Notes: a model not told the origin generated them from the sequence alone. A stretch of DNA of 26,004 bases from CAVXAE01 sp044225565 (GCA_044225565.1 JBGAIL010000051.1:1-26004); one strand, 5' to 3'. Shown: positions 17,059 through 25,405, counted from the first letter of the stretch. Program-made: numbers and translations.

Positions 17059-18402
17059 ATGCTCGAGAAGATCGTCATCGCCAACCGCGGCGAGATCGCG
17101 CTCAGGATCCTGCGGGCCTGCCGCGAGCTCGGCATCAAGACCGTCGCGGTGCATTCCACGGCGGACTACAGCCTCAAGCACGTGCTGCTCGCGGACGAGT
17201 CCGTGTGCATCGGGCCGCCGCCCTCTTCCGGCAGCTACCTCAACATGCCGGCCATCATCAGCGCGGCGGAAGTGACGGACTCGGTGGGCATCCATCCGGG
17301 CTACGGCTTCCTCTCGGAGAACGCGGATTTCGCCGAGCGCGTGGAGAAGAGCGGCTTCACGTTCGTCGGCCCGAAGTCCGAGACCATCCGCCTGATGGGC
17401 GACAAGGTCTCGGCCATCAAGGTCATGAAGCAGCACGGCGTCCCGTGCGTGCCCGGATCGGACGGCCCCCTCGGGCTGGACAACGACGAGAACCTGCGAA
17501 TCGCGCGGCAGATCGGCTACCCGGTCATCATCAAGGCCTCGGGCGGCGGCGGCGGGCGGGGCATGCGCGTGGTGCACGCGGAAGCGGCGCTCCTCAACGC
17601 CATCGCCATCACGCAGGCCGAAGCGCGTGCGGCCTTCGGCAACGACCAGGTCTACATGGAGAAATTCCTGGAGAAGCCGCGCCACATCGAGTTCCAGGTG
17701 CTCGCGGACAACCACGGCAACGTCATCCACCTCGGCGAGCGGGACTGCTCCATGCAGCGCCGCCACCAGAAGGTGATCGAGGAGGCGCCGGCGCCGGGCA
17801 TCACGGCGCGCCAGCGCAAGATGATGGGAGAGCGCTGCGTCGAGGCCTGCCGGGCCGTGGGCTACCGCAGCGCCGGCACGCTCGAGTTCCTGTACCAGGA
17901 CGGCGAGTTCTACTTCATCGAGATGAATACCCGCATCCAGGTGGAACACCCCGTCACGGAGCTGATCACCGGCATCGACCTGGTGAAGGCGCAGCTGCAG
18001 GTGGCGGGTGGAGAGCGGTTGCGCTATTCGCAGAGCGACGTCCAGCTGCGCGGGCACGCCATCGAATGCCGCATCAACGCCGAAGACCCGAAGACCTTCA
18101 TGCCGTCCCCGGGGCCCATCCGCCTCTGGCACGCGCCAGGCGGGCCGGGCGTGCGCGTGGACAGCCATGTGTACTCCGGCTACAACGTGCCGCCGCACTA
18201 CGACTCGCTGATCGGCAAGATCATCGCGCACGGCGAATCGCGGGAGACCGCCATCGCGCGCATGAAGAATGCGCTGGCGGAGATGGTGGTCGAAGGCATC
18301 AAGACCAACGTCCCGCTGCACCAGGAGATCTTCAATCACGCCGCCTTCCAGGGCGGCGGGCTGGACATCCACTATCTGGAGAGAAGACTGGGGCTGCGAT
18401 AG
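17059..18402 (+). CDS. accC: Biotin carboxylase subunit of acetyl-CoA carboxylase
   Basis: 447 residues, normal length. An ATP-grasp enzyme that carboxylates biotin on AccB with bicarbonate. It begins MLEKIVIANRGEIALRILRA. It contains HPGYGFLSENADFAE, the glycine loop KASGGGGGRGMRVVHAE, IEFQVLADNHGNVIHLGERD and the catalytic EMNTRIQVEHPVTE. It closes with the biotin carboxylase C-terminal domain (ECRINAEDPKTFMPSPG). It starts 9 nt after accB. In many gammaproteobacteria prmA follows; here a zinc-ribbon protein gene follows instead after 24 nt. Confidence 0.98.
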   Translation: MLEKIVIANRGEIALRILRACRELGIKTVAVHSTADYSLKHVLLADESVCIGPPPSSGSYLNMPAIISAAEVTDSVGIHPGYGFLSENADFAERVEKSGFTFVGPKSETIRLMGDKVSAIKVMKQHGVPCVPGSDGPLGLDNDENLRIARQIGYPVIIKASGGGGGRGMRVVHAEAALLNAIAITQAEARAAFGNDQVYMEKFLEKPRHIEFQVLADNHGNVIHLGERDCSMQRRHQKVIEEAPAPGITARQRKMMGERCVEACRAVGYRSAGTLEFLYQDGEFYFIEMNTRIQVEHPVTELITGIDLVKAQLQVAGGERLRYSQSDVQLRGHAIECRINAEDPKTFMPSPGPIRLWHAPGGPGVRVDSHVYSGYNVPPHYDSLIGKIIAHGESRETAIARMKNALAEMVVEGIKTNVPLHQEIFNHAAFQGGGLDIHYLERRLGLR

Positions 18403-18426
18403 CTCATGGGCAGCTGAGAGACCCCC

Positions 18427-19617
18427 ATGTTCACGGTCTGCCCGAAATGCGCCCTCACCCTGGTGGTCACCGCCGCGGACCTGCGAGTGGCACAGGGGTA
18501 CGTACGCTGCGGGCGATGCTCGAACGTCTTCAATGCGCTCAACGCGCTTTCGGACGAGCGGACTCCCGAGCCACCGCATACGCCGGCGCCGCCGGAGAAG
18601 CCGCCTGCGCGGATCGAACCGCCGCCGCCAGCCGTGTCTGCGTCGACCTCGGTGGCGGCGCCTGGGTCGGACGACGACGAAGTCATCGAGATCGAGGCAG
18701 AAGCGCCTGCCGAGTCGCTGGAATTCGATCCCACGTCGACCAGCGTCGAGGACGTGTTCGTGGCACCCCGGCCGGGCGACCGGGATGCGACGGGCACGTT
18801 CGAGTCCATCGTGCTCGAAGCCGCGGAGGCGGAGCCCGGCATCGAAGACGTCACTCCCGACCCCATACCGCCGCCCACTCCTGTGCCATCGACCGGCACA
18901 GGCACACCGCTGGACGCCGATGAGCAGCTCGAGCAGGAGCTCCAGTCGCTCGCCCGGCGCATCGACGAGCAAAACCGCCCGTCTGCACAAAATTTTTCAT
19001 CCGGTGCACCAAGCAACGCGGCCAGTGCGGCGGAAACATTGGAAGAATTGGGTGGCGGTTTCGGCGGTCGACGGCCGCACGAAGAAGAAGATGACGACGA
19101 CGAGGATGCCGCTCCGGCCTGGGCGCTGCGCAGCGGCATCGCCGCGCTGATCCTGTTGCTCCTCGCACAGGCGGTGCATCACTACCGTCGCGACCTCGCG
19201 GTGGTTCCGCAACTGGGCGCACCGCTCGAAGCGATCTACGGAGCGATCGGTGTCCCTCTGGAGCCACGATGGGACGTCAACGCTTATGAAGTGAGACAAC
19301 TCGGTGCGGCGAGCGACCCCTCGACGACCAACCGCCTGATAGTGCGCGCGAGCGTCAAGAATGGCGCGCCGCGCCCGCAGCCTCTGCCTCTGCTGCGCGT
19401 AGCCGTGCAGGATCGCTTCGGGAATCGCATCGCAGCGAGCGACGTCGCTCCCGCTGCGTATGCGCCACACACGGCGTCCACGCAGACACGCCTCGATAGC
19501 GGGCAGCGCGTCGACGTCGAGATGCGCTTCGTCGATCCGGGAGCGGAAGCCGTCGGCTTCGAGATCGATGCGTGCCTAGCCGCACCCGGCGGCGGCGTCA
19601 ACTGCGCCAATCGCTAA
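18427..19617 (+). CDS. Zinc-ribbon DUF3426 membrane protein
   Basis: 396 residues. The N-terminus is an MJ0042-type zinc ribbon: C5-x2-C8 and C28-x2-C31, ending RCSNVFNAL. Then come about 200 residues of Pro/Glu/Asp-rich low-complexity sequence with an acidic run (EEEDDDDEDAA). A single transmembrane helix follows at about 232-254 (WALRSGIAALILLLLAQAV), and a C-terminal DUF3426 domain (RLIVRASVKNGAPRPQPLPL and DRFGNRIAASDV). The topology implies a cytoplasmic zinc ribbon and a periplasmic domain. The function is unknown; the gene is a regular neighbour of prmA, dusB and fis in gammaproteobacteria. It lies between accC and fis. Confidence 0.88.
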   Translation: MFTVCPKCALTLVVTAADLRVAQGYVRCGRCSNVFNALNALSDERTPEPPHTPAPPEKPPARIEPPPPAVSASTSVAAPGSDDDEVIEIEAEAPAESLEFDPTSTSVEDVFVAPRPGDRDATGTFESIVLEAAEAEPGIEDVTPDPIPPPTPVPSTGTGTPLDADEQLEQELQSLARRIDEQNRPSAQNFSSGAPSNAASAAETLEELGGGFGGRRPHEEEDDDDEDAAPAWALRSGIAALILLLLAQAVHHYRRDLAVVPQLGAPLEAIYGAIGVPLEPRWDVNAYEVRQLGAASDPSTTNRLIVRASVKNGAPRPQPLPLLRVAVQDRFGNRIAASDVAPAAYAPHTASTQTRLDSGQRVDVEMRFVDPGAEAVGFEIDACLAAPGGGVNCANR

Positions 19618-19668
19618 GCTGATCGCGCCGGAAATCTTTTCGGCAGGTGCTCCGCTCGCGGACTCGCG

Positions 19669-19677
19669 TGCTATTCT
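19669..19677 (+). promoter_or_regulatory. Possible extended -10 promoter for fis
   Basis: TGC followed by TATTCT forms an extended -10 element about 70 nt before the fis start, in the 129-bp gap after the DUF3426 gene. A C/G-rich stretch (TCGCGCCCAC) follows, resembling the discriminator of stringently controlled fis and rRNA promoters. No matching -35 was seen. Confidence 0.3.
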
Positions 19678-19746
19678 TCGCGCCCACTCGATCTGCCGGT
19701 GGGTCGGATCGAGGACGAGGGTCGAGCAGGGCGGGGAACTCCACAC

Positions 19747-20037
19747 ATGCCAGCCAAGAAAAAAAGTCGCGCGCGCAGAGATTACTCGTTGCGCGTGGAC
19801 GGCAACGAAGTGCCGCTGCGCAATCACGCGGAGCAGGCTCTCCACAGCTACTTCACGAGCCTGAACGGCCACCGCCCCGCGCAGCTGTACGAGCTGGTAC
19901 TGCGCGAAGTCGAGGAGCCGCTGTTCAAAGCGGTACTCGATTACGCCTCGGGCAACCAGAGCGCCGCAGCGGACATTCTCGGCATCAATCGCGGCACGCT
20001 GCGCAAGAAGCTGCGCCAATTCGGGCTGACGAGCTGA
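19747..20037 (+). CDS. fis: Nucleoid-associated DNA-binding protein Fis
   Basis: 96 residues (E. coli 98). It bends DNA and regulates rRNA, recombination and growth-phase genes. The basic N-terminus is MPAKKKSRARRDYSLRV. Conserved core LYELVLREVEEPLFKAVLDY, then the helix-turn-helix NQSAAADILGINRGTLRKKL ending RQFGL. The start is at 19747, where GGGGAA lies about 9 nt upstream; an in-frame GTG at 19699 would add 16 residues without family support. In most gammaproteobacteria fis follows dusB; here it follows the DUF3426 gene directly. Confidence 0.95.
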   Translation: MPAKKKSRARRDYSLRVDGNEVPLRNHAEQALHSYFTSLNGHRPAQLYELVLREVEEPLFKAVLDYASGNQSAAADILGINRGTLRKKLRQFGLTS

Positions 20038-20052
20038 TGCCCCCGGGCACCG

Positions 20053-20142
20053 GGGATCATGGGGTCAGGTCTTGCAATCGTGCAATCGTGCGCGCGATTG
20101 CGCGCACGATTGCACGATTGCAAGACCTGACCCCATGATCCC
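20053..20142. repeat. 90-bp perfect palindromic element (REP/MITE-like) over the purH start
   Basis: Arms 20053-20095 and 20100-20142 are exact reverse complements over 43 bp, with a GATT loop. Internally the arms carry GGGGTCAGGTCTTGC, then two GCAATCGT units and an alternating GCGCGC tip. The outer GGGGTCAGGTCTTG motif resembles palindromic elements associated with REP-type Y1 transposases in proteobacteria (from memory). The right arm includes the purH ATG and the next five bases of coding sequence. It fills most of the fis-purH gap and leaves purH without a visible Shine-Dalgarno. Confidence 0.9.
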
Positions 20143-21692
20143 GATCCGGCGCGCGCTCCTTTCCGTCTCCGACAAGACCGGGCTCGTCGAGCTGGCGCGC
20201 GCGCTGGAACGCCGCGGGGTGGAGCTGCTTTCCACCGGCGGCACTGCGAAGCTGCTCGCCGAATCCGGCGTGAGCGTGCGGGAAGTCTCCAGCTACACGG
20301 GCTTCCCGGAGATCATGGACGGGCGCGTGAAGACGCTGCACCCGAAGATCCACGGTGGGCTCCTCGGCCGACGCGGTGTGGACGACGTCGTGATGAAAGA
20401 GCATCAGATCGGCGCCATCGAGCTGCTGGTCGTCAACCTCTACCCGTTCGCGGCCACGGTCGCCAAACCCGGCTGCAAATACGAAGACGCCATCGAGAAC
20501 ATCGACATCGGTGGGCCCGCCATGGTGCGTGCGGCAGCCAAGAACCACGCGTCGGTCGCGGTGGTGGTCGATCCGGCGGATTACCCTGCCCTGCTGGATG
20601 AGCTGGCCGCGCATGAAGGCGGCACGACGCTCGCCACGCGCTCGCGCATGGCCGCGAAAGCGTTCGCGCATACCGCACGGTACGACTCCATGGTGTCGAG
20701 CTACCTGCTGACCAGGCACGCCATTCCGGAAGAATTCCCGGACGTGCTGCCGCTCGTGTTCGACAAGGCCCAGGAGCTGCGTTACGGCGAGAATCCCCAT
20801 CAACGCGCCGCGTTCTACCGGGACCTCATCGCGCGCGGCAACGGCATCGCGACGGCGAGCGTGCTGCAAGGCAAGGACCTTTCTTTCAACAACATCGCGG
20901 ACGCGGACACGGCCATCGAATGCGTTCGGCAGTTCGCGGAGCCGGCATGCGTCATCGTGAAGCACGCCAACCCTTGCGGCGTGGCCGTGTCGGGTGGCAT
21001 TCGTGACGCTTACGAGCAGGCGTACCGCACGGATCCCACCTCCGCGTTCGGTGGAATCATCGCGTTCAACCGCGAGCTGGATGCGGGCACGGCCTCGGCC
21101 ATCGTCGGCCGCCAGTTCGTGGAGGTCATCGCCGCGCCGTCAGTGCATGCGGACGCTGCGAAGGTGCTTGCCGGCAAGCCCAACGTGCGCGTGCTGGTCC
21201 TCGGAGAGCTGCCTCCCGCAGTTCCGGGTGCACTGGAATACCGCAGCGTCACCGGCGGCCTGCTGGCTCAGACGCGGGACACGGGCATGGTCGCGGCAGC
21301 AGACCTCAAAGTGGTCACGAAGCGCGCGCCCTCGCCCGCCGAGCTCGCGGACCTGCACTTCGCCTGGCGCGTGTGCAAGTTCGTAAAATCCAACGCCATC
21401 GTGTACGCGCGCGGTGGCGCCACCATCGGCGTCGGCGCCGGGCAGATGAGCCGTGTGTACTCGAGTCGCGTGGCCGCCATGAAGGCAGCCGATGAGAAGC
21501 TGGAAGTCAAAGGCGCCGTGACGCCTTCGGACGCGTTCTTCCTTTCGCGACGGGCTGGACGTGGCAGCCGAATACGGCATCAAGGCCGTGATCCAGCCGG
21601 GTGGCTCGAAGAAGGACGATGAAGTCATCGCCGCTGCGGACGAGCACGGCATGGCGATGGTGTTCACGGGCATGCGGCACTTCAGGCACTGA
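20135..21692 (+). CDS. purH: Bifunctional IMP cyclohydrolase / AICAR transformylase, frameshifted
   Basis: It performs the last two steps of IMP synthesis. Start MIPIRRALLSVSDKTGLVEL at 20135, then LLSTGGTAKLL, GRVKTLHPKIHGGLLGR and the transformylase core with RYGENPHQ and KHANPCGVAVSGG. The frame is intact to SDAFF at about 21541, then shifts. The family sequence SDAFFPFRDG appears as SDAFFL in the first frame. It resumes as FRDGLDVAAEYGIKAVIQPG in the +1 frame from 21543, ending at the canonical MRHFRH and a stop at 21690-21692. Two bases are missing (or one is extra) at about 21542. Without correction the first frame runs to a stop ending at 21622 with a wrong tail. A sequencing error is plausible because the remainder is pristine. 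The start codon is inside the palindrome at 20053-20142. purD follows 5 nt later. Confidence 0.9.
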
Positions 21693-21697
21693 GCGCG

Positions 21698-22975
21698 ATG
21701 CGCGTCCTGATCATCGGCGGCGGTGGCAGGGAGCACGCGCTGGCCTGGAAAGTGGCGCAGGAAGCGCGCGTATCCCAGGTGCTCGTGGCACCAGGCAACG
21801 CCGGCACCGCCACGGAACCGAAAGTTTTCAACGTCGACATCCCCGCCGAGGACGTCCAGCGCCTGGCGGACTTCGCTCAGCGCGAGCGCATCGAGCTCAC
21901 CATCGTCGGACCCGAGGCGCCGCTGGTCGCGGGCGTGGTGGACGAGTTCGCGGGCCGCGGCCTCAAATGCTTCGGGCCGCGCGCCGAAGCGGCACAGCTC
22001 GAAGGGTCGAAGGCGTTCGCCAAGGCGTTCCTGCGCCGGCACTCGATTCCCACCGCGTCGTACCGCACGTTCACGCAAGACACCTTCGATGCGGAGTACG
22101 TGCAGAAGCTGCGCGGTCCCATCGTCGTGAAAGCGAGCGGTCTCGCAGCGGGCAAGGGCGTCATCATCGCGGAAACGCCCATCGAGGCGATCCTCGCCGC
22201 GCGCACCATGTTCAGCGGGCAATTCGGCGCCGCCGGCACCGAGGTCGTGGTCGAGGAATTCCTGGAAGGCGAGGAAGCGAGCTTCATCGTCATGGCGGAC
22301 GGAGAGCATGTGCTGCCGCTCGCCACCTCGCAGGATCACAAGCGACTGAAAGACGGCGATGCCGGCCCCAACACGGGCGGCATGGGCGCCTATTCGCCCG
22401 CGCCGGTCGTCACGCCCGCCATTCACGACCGCATCATGAAGGAAGTCATCTGGCCGACGATCCGCGGTCTCGCGACGGATGGCATGCCGTACACGGGTTT
22501 CCTGTACGCCGGCATCATGGTGGCGGCGGACGGCACGCCCAACGTGCTGGAATTCAACTGCCGCTTCGGCGATCCGGAAACGCAGCCGGTGCTCGCACGA
22601 TTGAAATCCGACCTCACCGTGCTCTGCGAAGCGGCGCTGGCAGGCGAGCTCGACACGGTTCGTGCCGAGTGGGATGCGCGCGCGGCGCTGGGCGTGGTGA
22701 TGGCGGCAGAGGGCTATCCGGACTCGGTGCGCAAGGGCGATGCCATCGAGGGGCTGGAGCGCGCCGCCAGGTTGCCGGGGAAAATATTCCACGCGGGCAC
22801 ACGGCTGGAAAATGGCAAGGTGCTCACCAGCGGCGGTCGCGTGCTGTGCGCCACGGGATTAGGCACGACAGTTCGTGAGGCGCAGCAAGCAGCGTACGCA
22901 CTGGCGGATTCCGTGCGGTGGAAGGGCGTGCAATATCGACACGATATTGGATATCGCGCGATCGCCCGGGAGTGA
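21698..22975 (+). CDS. purD: Phosphoribosylamine-glycine ligase (GAR synthetase)
   Basis: 425 residues, normal length. An ATP-grasp enzyme that joins glycine to phosphoribosylamine, the second step of purine synthesis. Start MRVLIIGGGGREHALAWKV, then VAPGNAGTA, IVGPEAPLVAG, the ATP-grasp strand PIVVKASGLAAGKGVIIAE, the signature RFGDPETQ (in LEFNCRFGDPETQPVL), and C-terminal GYPDSVRKGDAI and FHAGTRLENG. It starts 5 nt after the reconstructed purH stop, so the two are in one operon. The last codons include a perfect 8-bp inverted repeat CAATATCG-ACA-CGATATTG (22931-22949). No terminator was seen downstream. Confidence 0.97.
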   Translation: MRVLIIGGGGREHALAWKVAQEARVSQVLVAPGNAGTATEPKVFNVDIPAEDVQRLADFAQRERIELTIVGPEAPLVAGVVDEFAGRGLKCFGPRAEAAQLEGSKAFAKAFLRRHSIPTASYRTFTQDTFDAEYVQKLRGPIVVKASGLAAGKGVIIAETPIEAILAARTMFSGQFGAAGTEVVVEEFLEGEEASFIVMADGEHVLPLATSQDHKRLKDGDAGPNTGGMGAYSPAPVVTPAIHDRIMKEVIWPTIRGLATDGMPYTGFLYAGIMVAADGTPNVLEFNCRFGDPETQPVLARLKSDLTVLCEAALAGELDTVRAEWDARAALGVVMAAEGYPDSVRKGDAIEGLERAARLPGKIFHAGTRLENGKVLTSGGRVLCATGLGTTVREAQQAAYALADSVRWKGVQYRHDIGYRAIARE

Positions 22976-23092
22976 GCTGAGCGACGGACCTCAGACTTTC
23001 TTCCGGCCTGTCAATCTTCAAATCGAGCGCTTTACACCGCATATGCGGCTGGACTTTCCATGTCGCGCTCCACAGACTTCCAGCGCCCGAAA

Positions 23093-23120
23093 TTGACTCG
23101 ATGACAGGGAAGTCTATGAT
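23093..23120 (+). promoter_or_regulatory. Housekeeping-type promoter for the small membrane protein gene
   Basis: TTGACT (23093-23098), 16 nt, TATGAT (23115-23120): a close match to a sigma-70 promoter. Transcription would begin near 23126-23128, at the ATG of the small membrane protein, predicting a leaderless message and excluding the in-frame ATGs at 23101 and 23116 for that transcript. Confidence 0.5.
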
Positions 23121-23127
23121 CACCTCC

Positions 23128-23406
23128 ATGCAAGCCAGGACGCTCGACATCCTCATGGACAAAGCCCGCTTCGAACCCAAAGTGGCTCAGGCGGTCGCGG
23201 AAGCGATCGAGAGCGAGATCCAGGGATCGCAGCTGGTCACCGTGCCTGCGCTGGACACCCGGCTCAATGCGTTGCGCAGCGATCTCAGGGTGGAGATCCA
23301 CGATTCGGTGGCCGGCCTCGAGCGCAGGATGTACGCGGGCCTGCTCGCTCAGTTCACCGCATTGCTCGGCGCTCTGTACTTTTTCACCGGGTACCTCGCG
23401 AAGTAA
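23128..23406 (+). CDS. Small coiled-coil protein with C-terminal membrane helix
   Basis: 92 residues from ATG 23128; an upstream ATG at 23101 would give 101. The first part is helical (ARTLDILMDKARFEPKVAQA). The middle has heptad-like leucines (LRSDLRVEIHDSVAGLERRM). The end is one transmembrane helix (LLAQFTALLGALYFFTGYLA). This layout recalls DUF1640/CCDC90-type proteins, whose bacterial role is unknown; the similarity is judged by eye only. The start at 23128 is preferred because a strong promoter ends 7 nt upstream of it, but a GGGA lies before 23116, so the longer forms cannot be excluded. It stands alone after purD and converges with the acetyltransferase gene. Confidence 0.7.
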   Translation: MQARTLDILMDKARFEPKVAQAVAEAIESEIQGSQLVTVPALDTRLNALRSDLRVEIHDSVAGLERRMYAGLLAQFTALLGALYFFTGYLAK

Positions 23407-23432
23407 TCGCGACGAAACAGCTCCTGAACGGG

Positions 23433-24620
23433 TTACGGGGTCGCGGATAGCGCCTTCACGGGGGCGACCATGTAGTGACTCTGCGGAATGGGCTCCCCGC
23501 CGGGATACGGCGCACGCACGAAGCCAAGGCGCCCGTAAAGCCGTTCAGCGTTCTCATTGCCCGTAGAGACGAACAGGGAGCATTCGCGGGCGCGAAGCTC
23601 CTCCGAGCCCAAGGTGGCGAGCGACGAGATCAGACGCGTTCCCAGGCCCTGGCCTCGACGATCCGGATGGATGACCAGCCGCCCCAGGTGGCATCGCCCC
23701 TCTCTCGCATAGTACTGCCCAAAGCCCAGCAGCCCGCCCGCTGCATCGACCAGCGCGAACGACGCCAGCTCGGCCACCTTGGTGTCCTCGCGGAAGCTGC
23801 TCTCGTCGAAGGGAAAGCGGAAGGCCGGACCGCCCCAGCGAACGCAGCTCTCGCGCGTGGGGAACCAGGGCATCATCTGCAGCAGATGATCGTGCGTCGC
23901 GGGCACGAGCGCGGGACCACGAAATGCGGACAGCGAGCGCTTCTGACGACCCTGCTCGCCGAAGTTCACCGGATCCAGCCAGGCCTCGAAAGCCGCGCGG
24001 ACCCATGGCCATTCATCGTCGACGATGGAATACCACGCAGTGTCGCGATTGCGACCTTTGTATACGATGGCCTTGCGGAAGATTCCCTCGAAGGCGAAGC
24101 CATAACGGGCTGCAGCCGCGCGCGACGGCGCATTGAGGCTGTCGCACTTCCATTCGTAGCGCCGGTAGCCGAGCCCGTCGAACGCGTAACGCATCATGAG
24201 ATACATGGCTTCGGTGCCGGCGCGCGTGCGCTTCATGTGCGCAGAGTAGGCAATGCTGCCCACTTCCATGACGCCATGCGTTGGATCGATGCGCATCAAC
24301 GCCGCGGTCCCCACGGCTTTGCCCGCGGCTGCGTCGACGATCGCGAAATGGAGCGGGTCCGCACTTTCGGCGAGGCGAGTGAGGTAGGTGCGCATCTGCT
24401 CGGGCGTTGCAGGCCGCTCGAGGAATAGATACGTCCAATCCCGATCGTCCGGCGCCGCGGCGTAGGCCTCCTGCAGCTCGGCGGCGTGGCGCTCCACGTC
24501 CACGGGCTCGAGCCGGCAGTAGCGGCCCTGCAGCGGCACCCGTTCGGGCCTTGCACGTGCGGACCACTCCGGGACCGGAACTCCGATCGGCTGACCGTAT
24601 CCGTTGTGACGCTCGCTCAT
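23433..24620 (-). CDS. Fused double GNAT acetyltransferase
   Basis: 395 residues with two GNAT domains. Domain 1 (about 33-215) is RimJ/RimL-like: GRYCRLEPVDVERHAAELQE, HFAIVDAAAGKAVGTAALMR, IAYSAHMKRTRAGTEAMYLM and YEWKCDSLNAPSRAAAARYG. Domain 2 (about 240-390) is an Acetyltransf_1 type with LGRLVIHPDRRGQGLGTRLI, where the R/Q-x-x-G-x-G/A acetyl-CoA loop is seen, and NENAERLYGRLGFVRAP near the end. Each domain alone is the length of a typical single-domain enzyme, so the gene is a fusion. Substrates (protein N-terminus, amino group of a small molecule, polyamine) cannot be told from sequence. Its 3' end is 26 bp from the convergent small-protein gene. Confidence 0.88.
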   Translation of the reverse strand: MSERHNGYGQPIGVPVPEWSARARPERVPLQGRYCRLEPVDVERHAAELQEAYAAAPDDRDWTYLFLERPATPEQMRTYLTRLAESADPLHFAIVDAAAGKAVGTAALMRIDPTHGVMEVGSIAYSAHMKRTRAGTEAMYLMMRYAFDGLGYRRYEWKCDSLNAPSRAAAARYGFAFEGIFRKAIVYKGRNRDTAWYSIVDDEWPWVRAAFEAWLDPVNFGEQGRQKRSLSAFRGPALVPATHDHLLQMMPWFPTRESCVRWGGPAFRFPFDESSFREDTKVAELASFALVDAAGGLLGFGQYYAREGRCHLGRLVIHPDRRGQGLGTRLISSLATLGSEELRARECSLFVSTGNENAERLYGRLGFVRAPYPGGEPIPQSHYMVAPVKALSATP

Positions 24621-24808
24621 GATGGCGGCAGTCTATGACGACGGCACCGGATCACGCCAACTTGCGCGCCTCGCATCCGCTTCGACGGTGCAGAACGCGC
24701 GGCGGGCTCGAAGGTTCCCGCAACGCCATATCTCTTCCGCAACTGGGCACGCCCATTGCTAAGTCCTGGCGCAGTTCGCTCGTGAACTTGAACTTCCAGG
24801 AGATTCCC

Positions 24809-25357
24809 ATGAACAGGTCATTCGCCAGGATCGCGGTCGCTGCGATCGCCGTCGCGGCCCTCGCCGCCTGCACCGCCACCCGCACCCAGAAGACTGCGGG
24901 CGAGCAGATCGACGATTCCGTGATCACCGGCAAGGTCAAGGCGGCCCTGGTGGACAACGAGTCCACGAAAGCCCGTCAGATCGACGTCGAGACCTTTCGC
25001 GGCACGGTGCAGCTGAATGGCTTCGTCGACTCCGCCGAAGCGAAGTCCGCCGCGACCCGCGTCGCGCGCAGCGTCGACGGCGTGAAGAAAGTGGACAACA
25101 ACCTCGCCATCCAGACCGAGCGACGCAGCGCGGGCGAAGTCATCGACGACAGCGTGATCACCGCCAAGGTCAAAGCGGACCTCATCGCCAACACGAAGGT
25201 GAAGGCGCACGAGGTGAACGTGGAGACGCGCGACGGCGTCGTGCAGCTCTCGGGCTTCGTGGACAACGCGGAAGCGAAGCTGACCGCCGGCTCCATCGCC
25301 CGTGGCGTCAAGGGCGTGAAGAGCGTGCAGAACGACATTCAGGTCAAATCGATGTGA
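24809..25357 (+). CDS. Lipoprotein with two BON domains (OsmY/DolP-like)
   Basis: 182 residues. Lipoprotein signal ending LAAC with C21 as the lipidation site and no Asp at +2, so the outer membrane is the likely destination. Two BON domains, about 36-103 and 112-180, are visibly duplicated: IDDSVITGKVKAALVDN versus IDDSVITAKVKADLIAN, then GTVQLNGFVDSAEAK versus GVVQLSGFVDNAEAK. BON domains bind phospholipid and support envelope integrity; OsmY and DolP are known examples. The start at 24809 has AGGAG 7 nt upstream, while the frame open back to 24635 lacks such support. It stands alone between a divergent acetyltransferase and a convergent porin-like gene. Confidence 0.93.
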   Translation: MNRSFARIAVAAIAVAALAACTATRTQKTAGEQIDDSVITGKVKAALVDNESTKARQIDVETFRGTVQLNGFVDSAEAKSAATRVARSVDGVKKVDNNLAIQTERRSAGEVIDDSVITAKVKADLIANTKVKAHEVNVETRDGVVQLSGFVDNAEAKLTAGSIARGVKGVKSVQNDIQVKSM

Positions 25358-25371
25358 GGCGGCGAGCCGGG

Positions 25372-25405
25372 CCGGAAGCGCGTGCTGGCTGGCGCGCGCT
25401 TCCGG
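25372..25405. terminator. Hairpin between convergent genes
   Basis: CCGGAAGCGCG (25372-25382) and CGCGCTTCCGG (25395-25405) form a perfect 11-bp stem, 15 nt after the BON-lipoprotein stop and about 60 nt from the convergent barrel-protein stop. A second small stem GCCGCC/GGCGGC follows at about 25421-25436. There is no T-run, so a Rho-independent call is weak, but the location suits a two-way 3' end. Confidence 0.5.

Noticed and set aside
16504..18990. 828-codon open frame on the minus strand across accB and accC
   Set aside because: Antisense of two highly conserved genes; a His/Arg/Asp-rich translation with no recognisable family.
20072..20134. Upstream extension of purH by 21 codons through the palindrome
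   Set aside because: The extension is encoded only by the repeat element, and PurH proteins start at the MxxIRRALLSVSDKTG motif.
22931..22949. 8-bp inverted repeat near the end of purD
   Set aside because: It lies within conserved-length coding sequence and has no T-run; not supported as a terminator.
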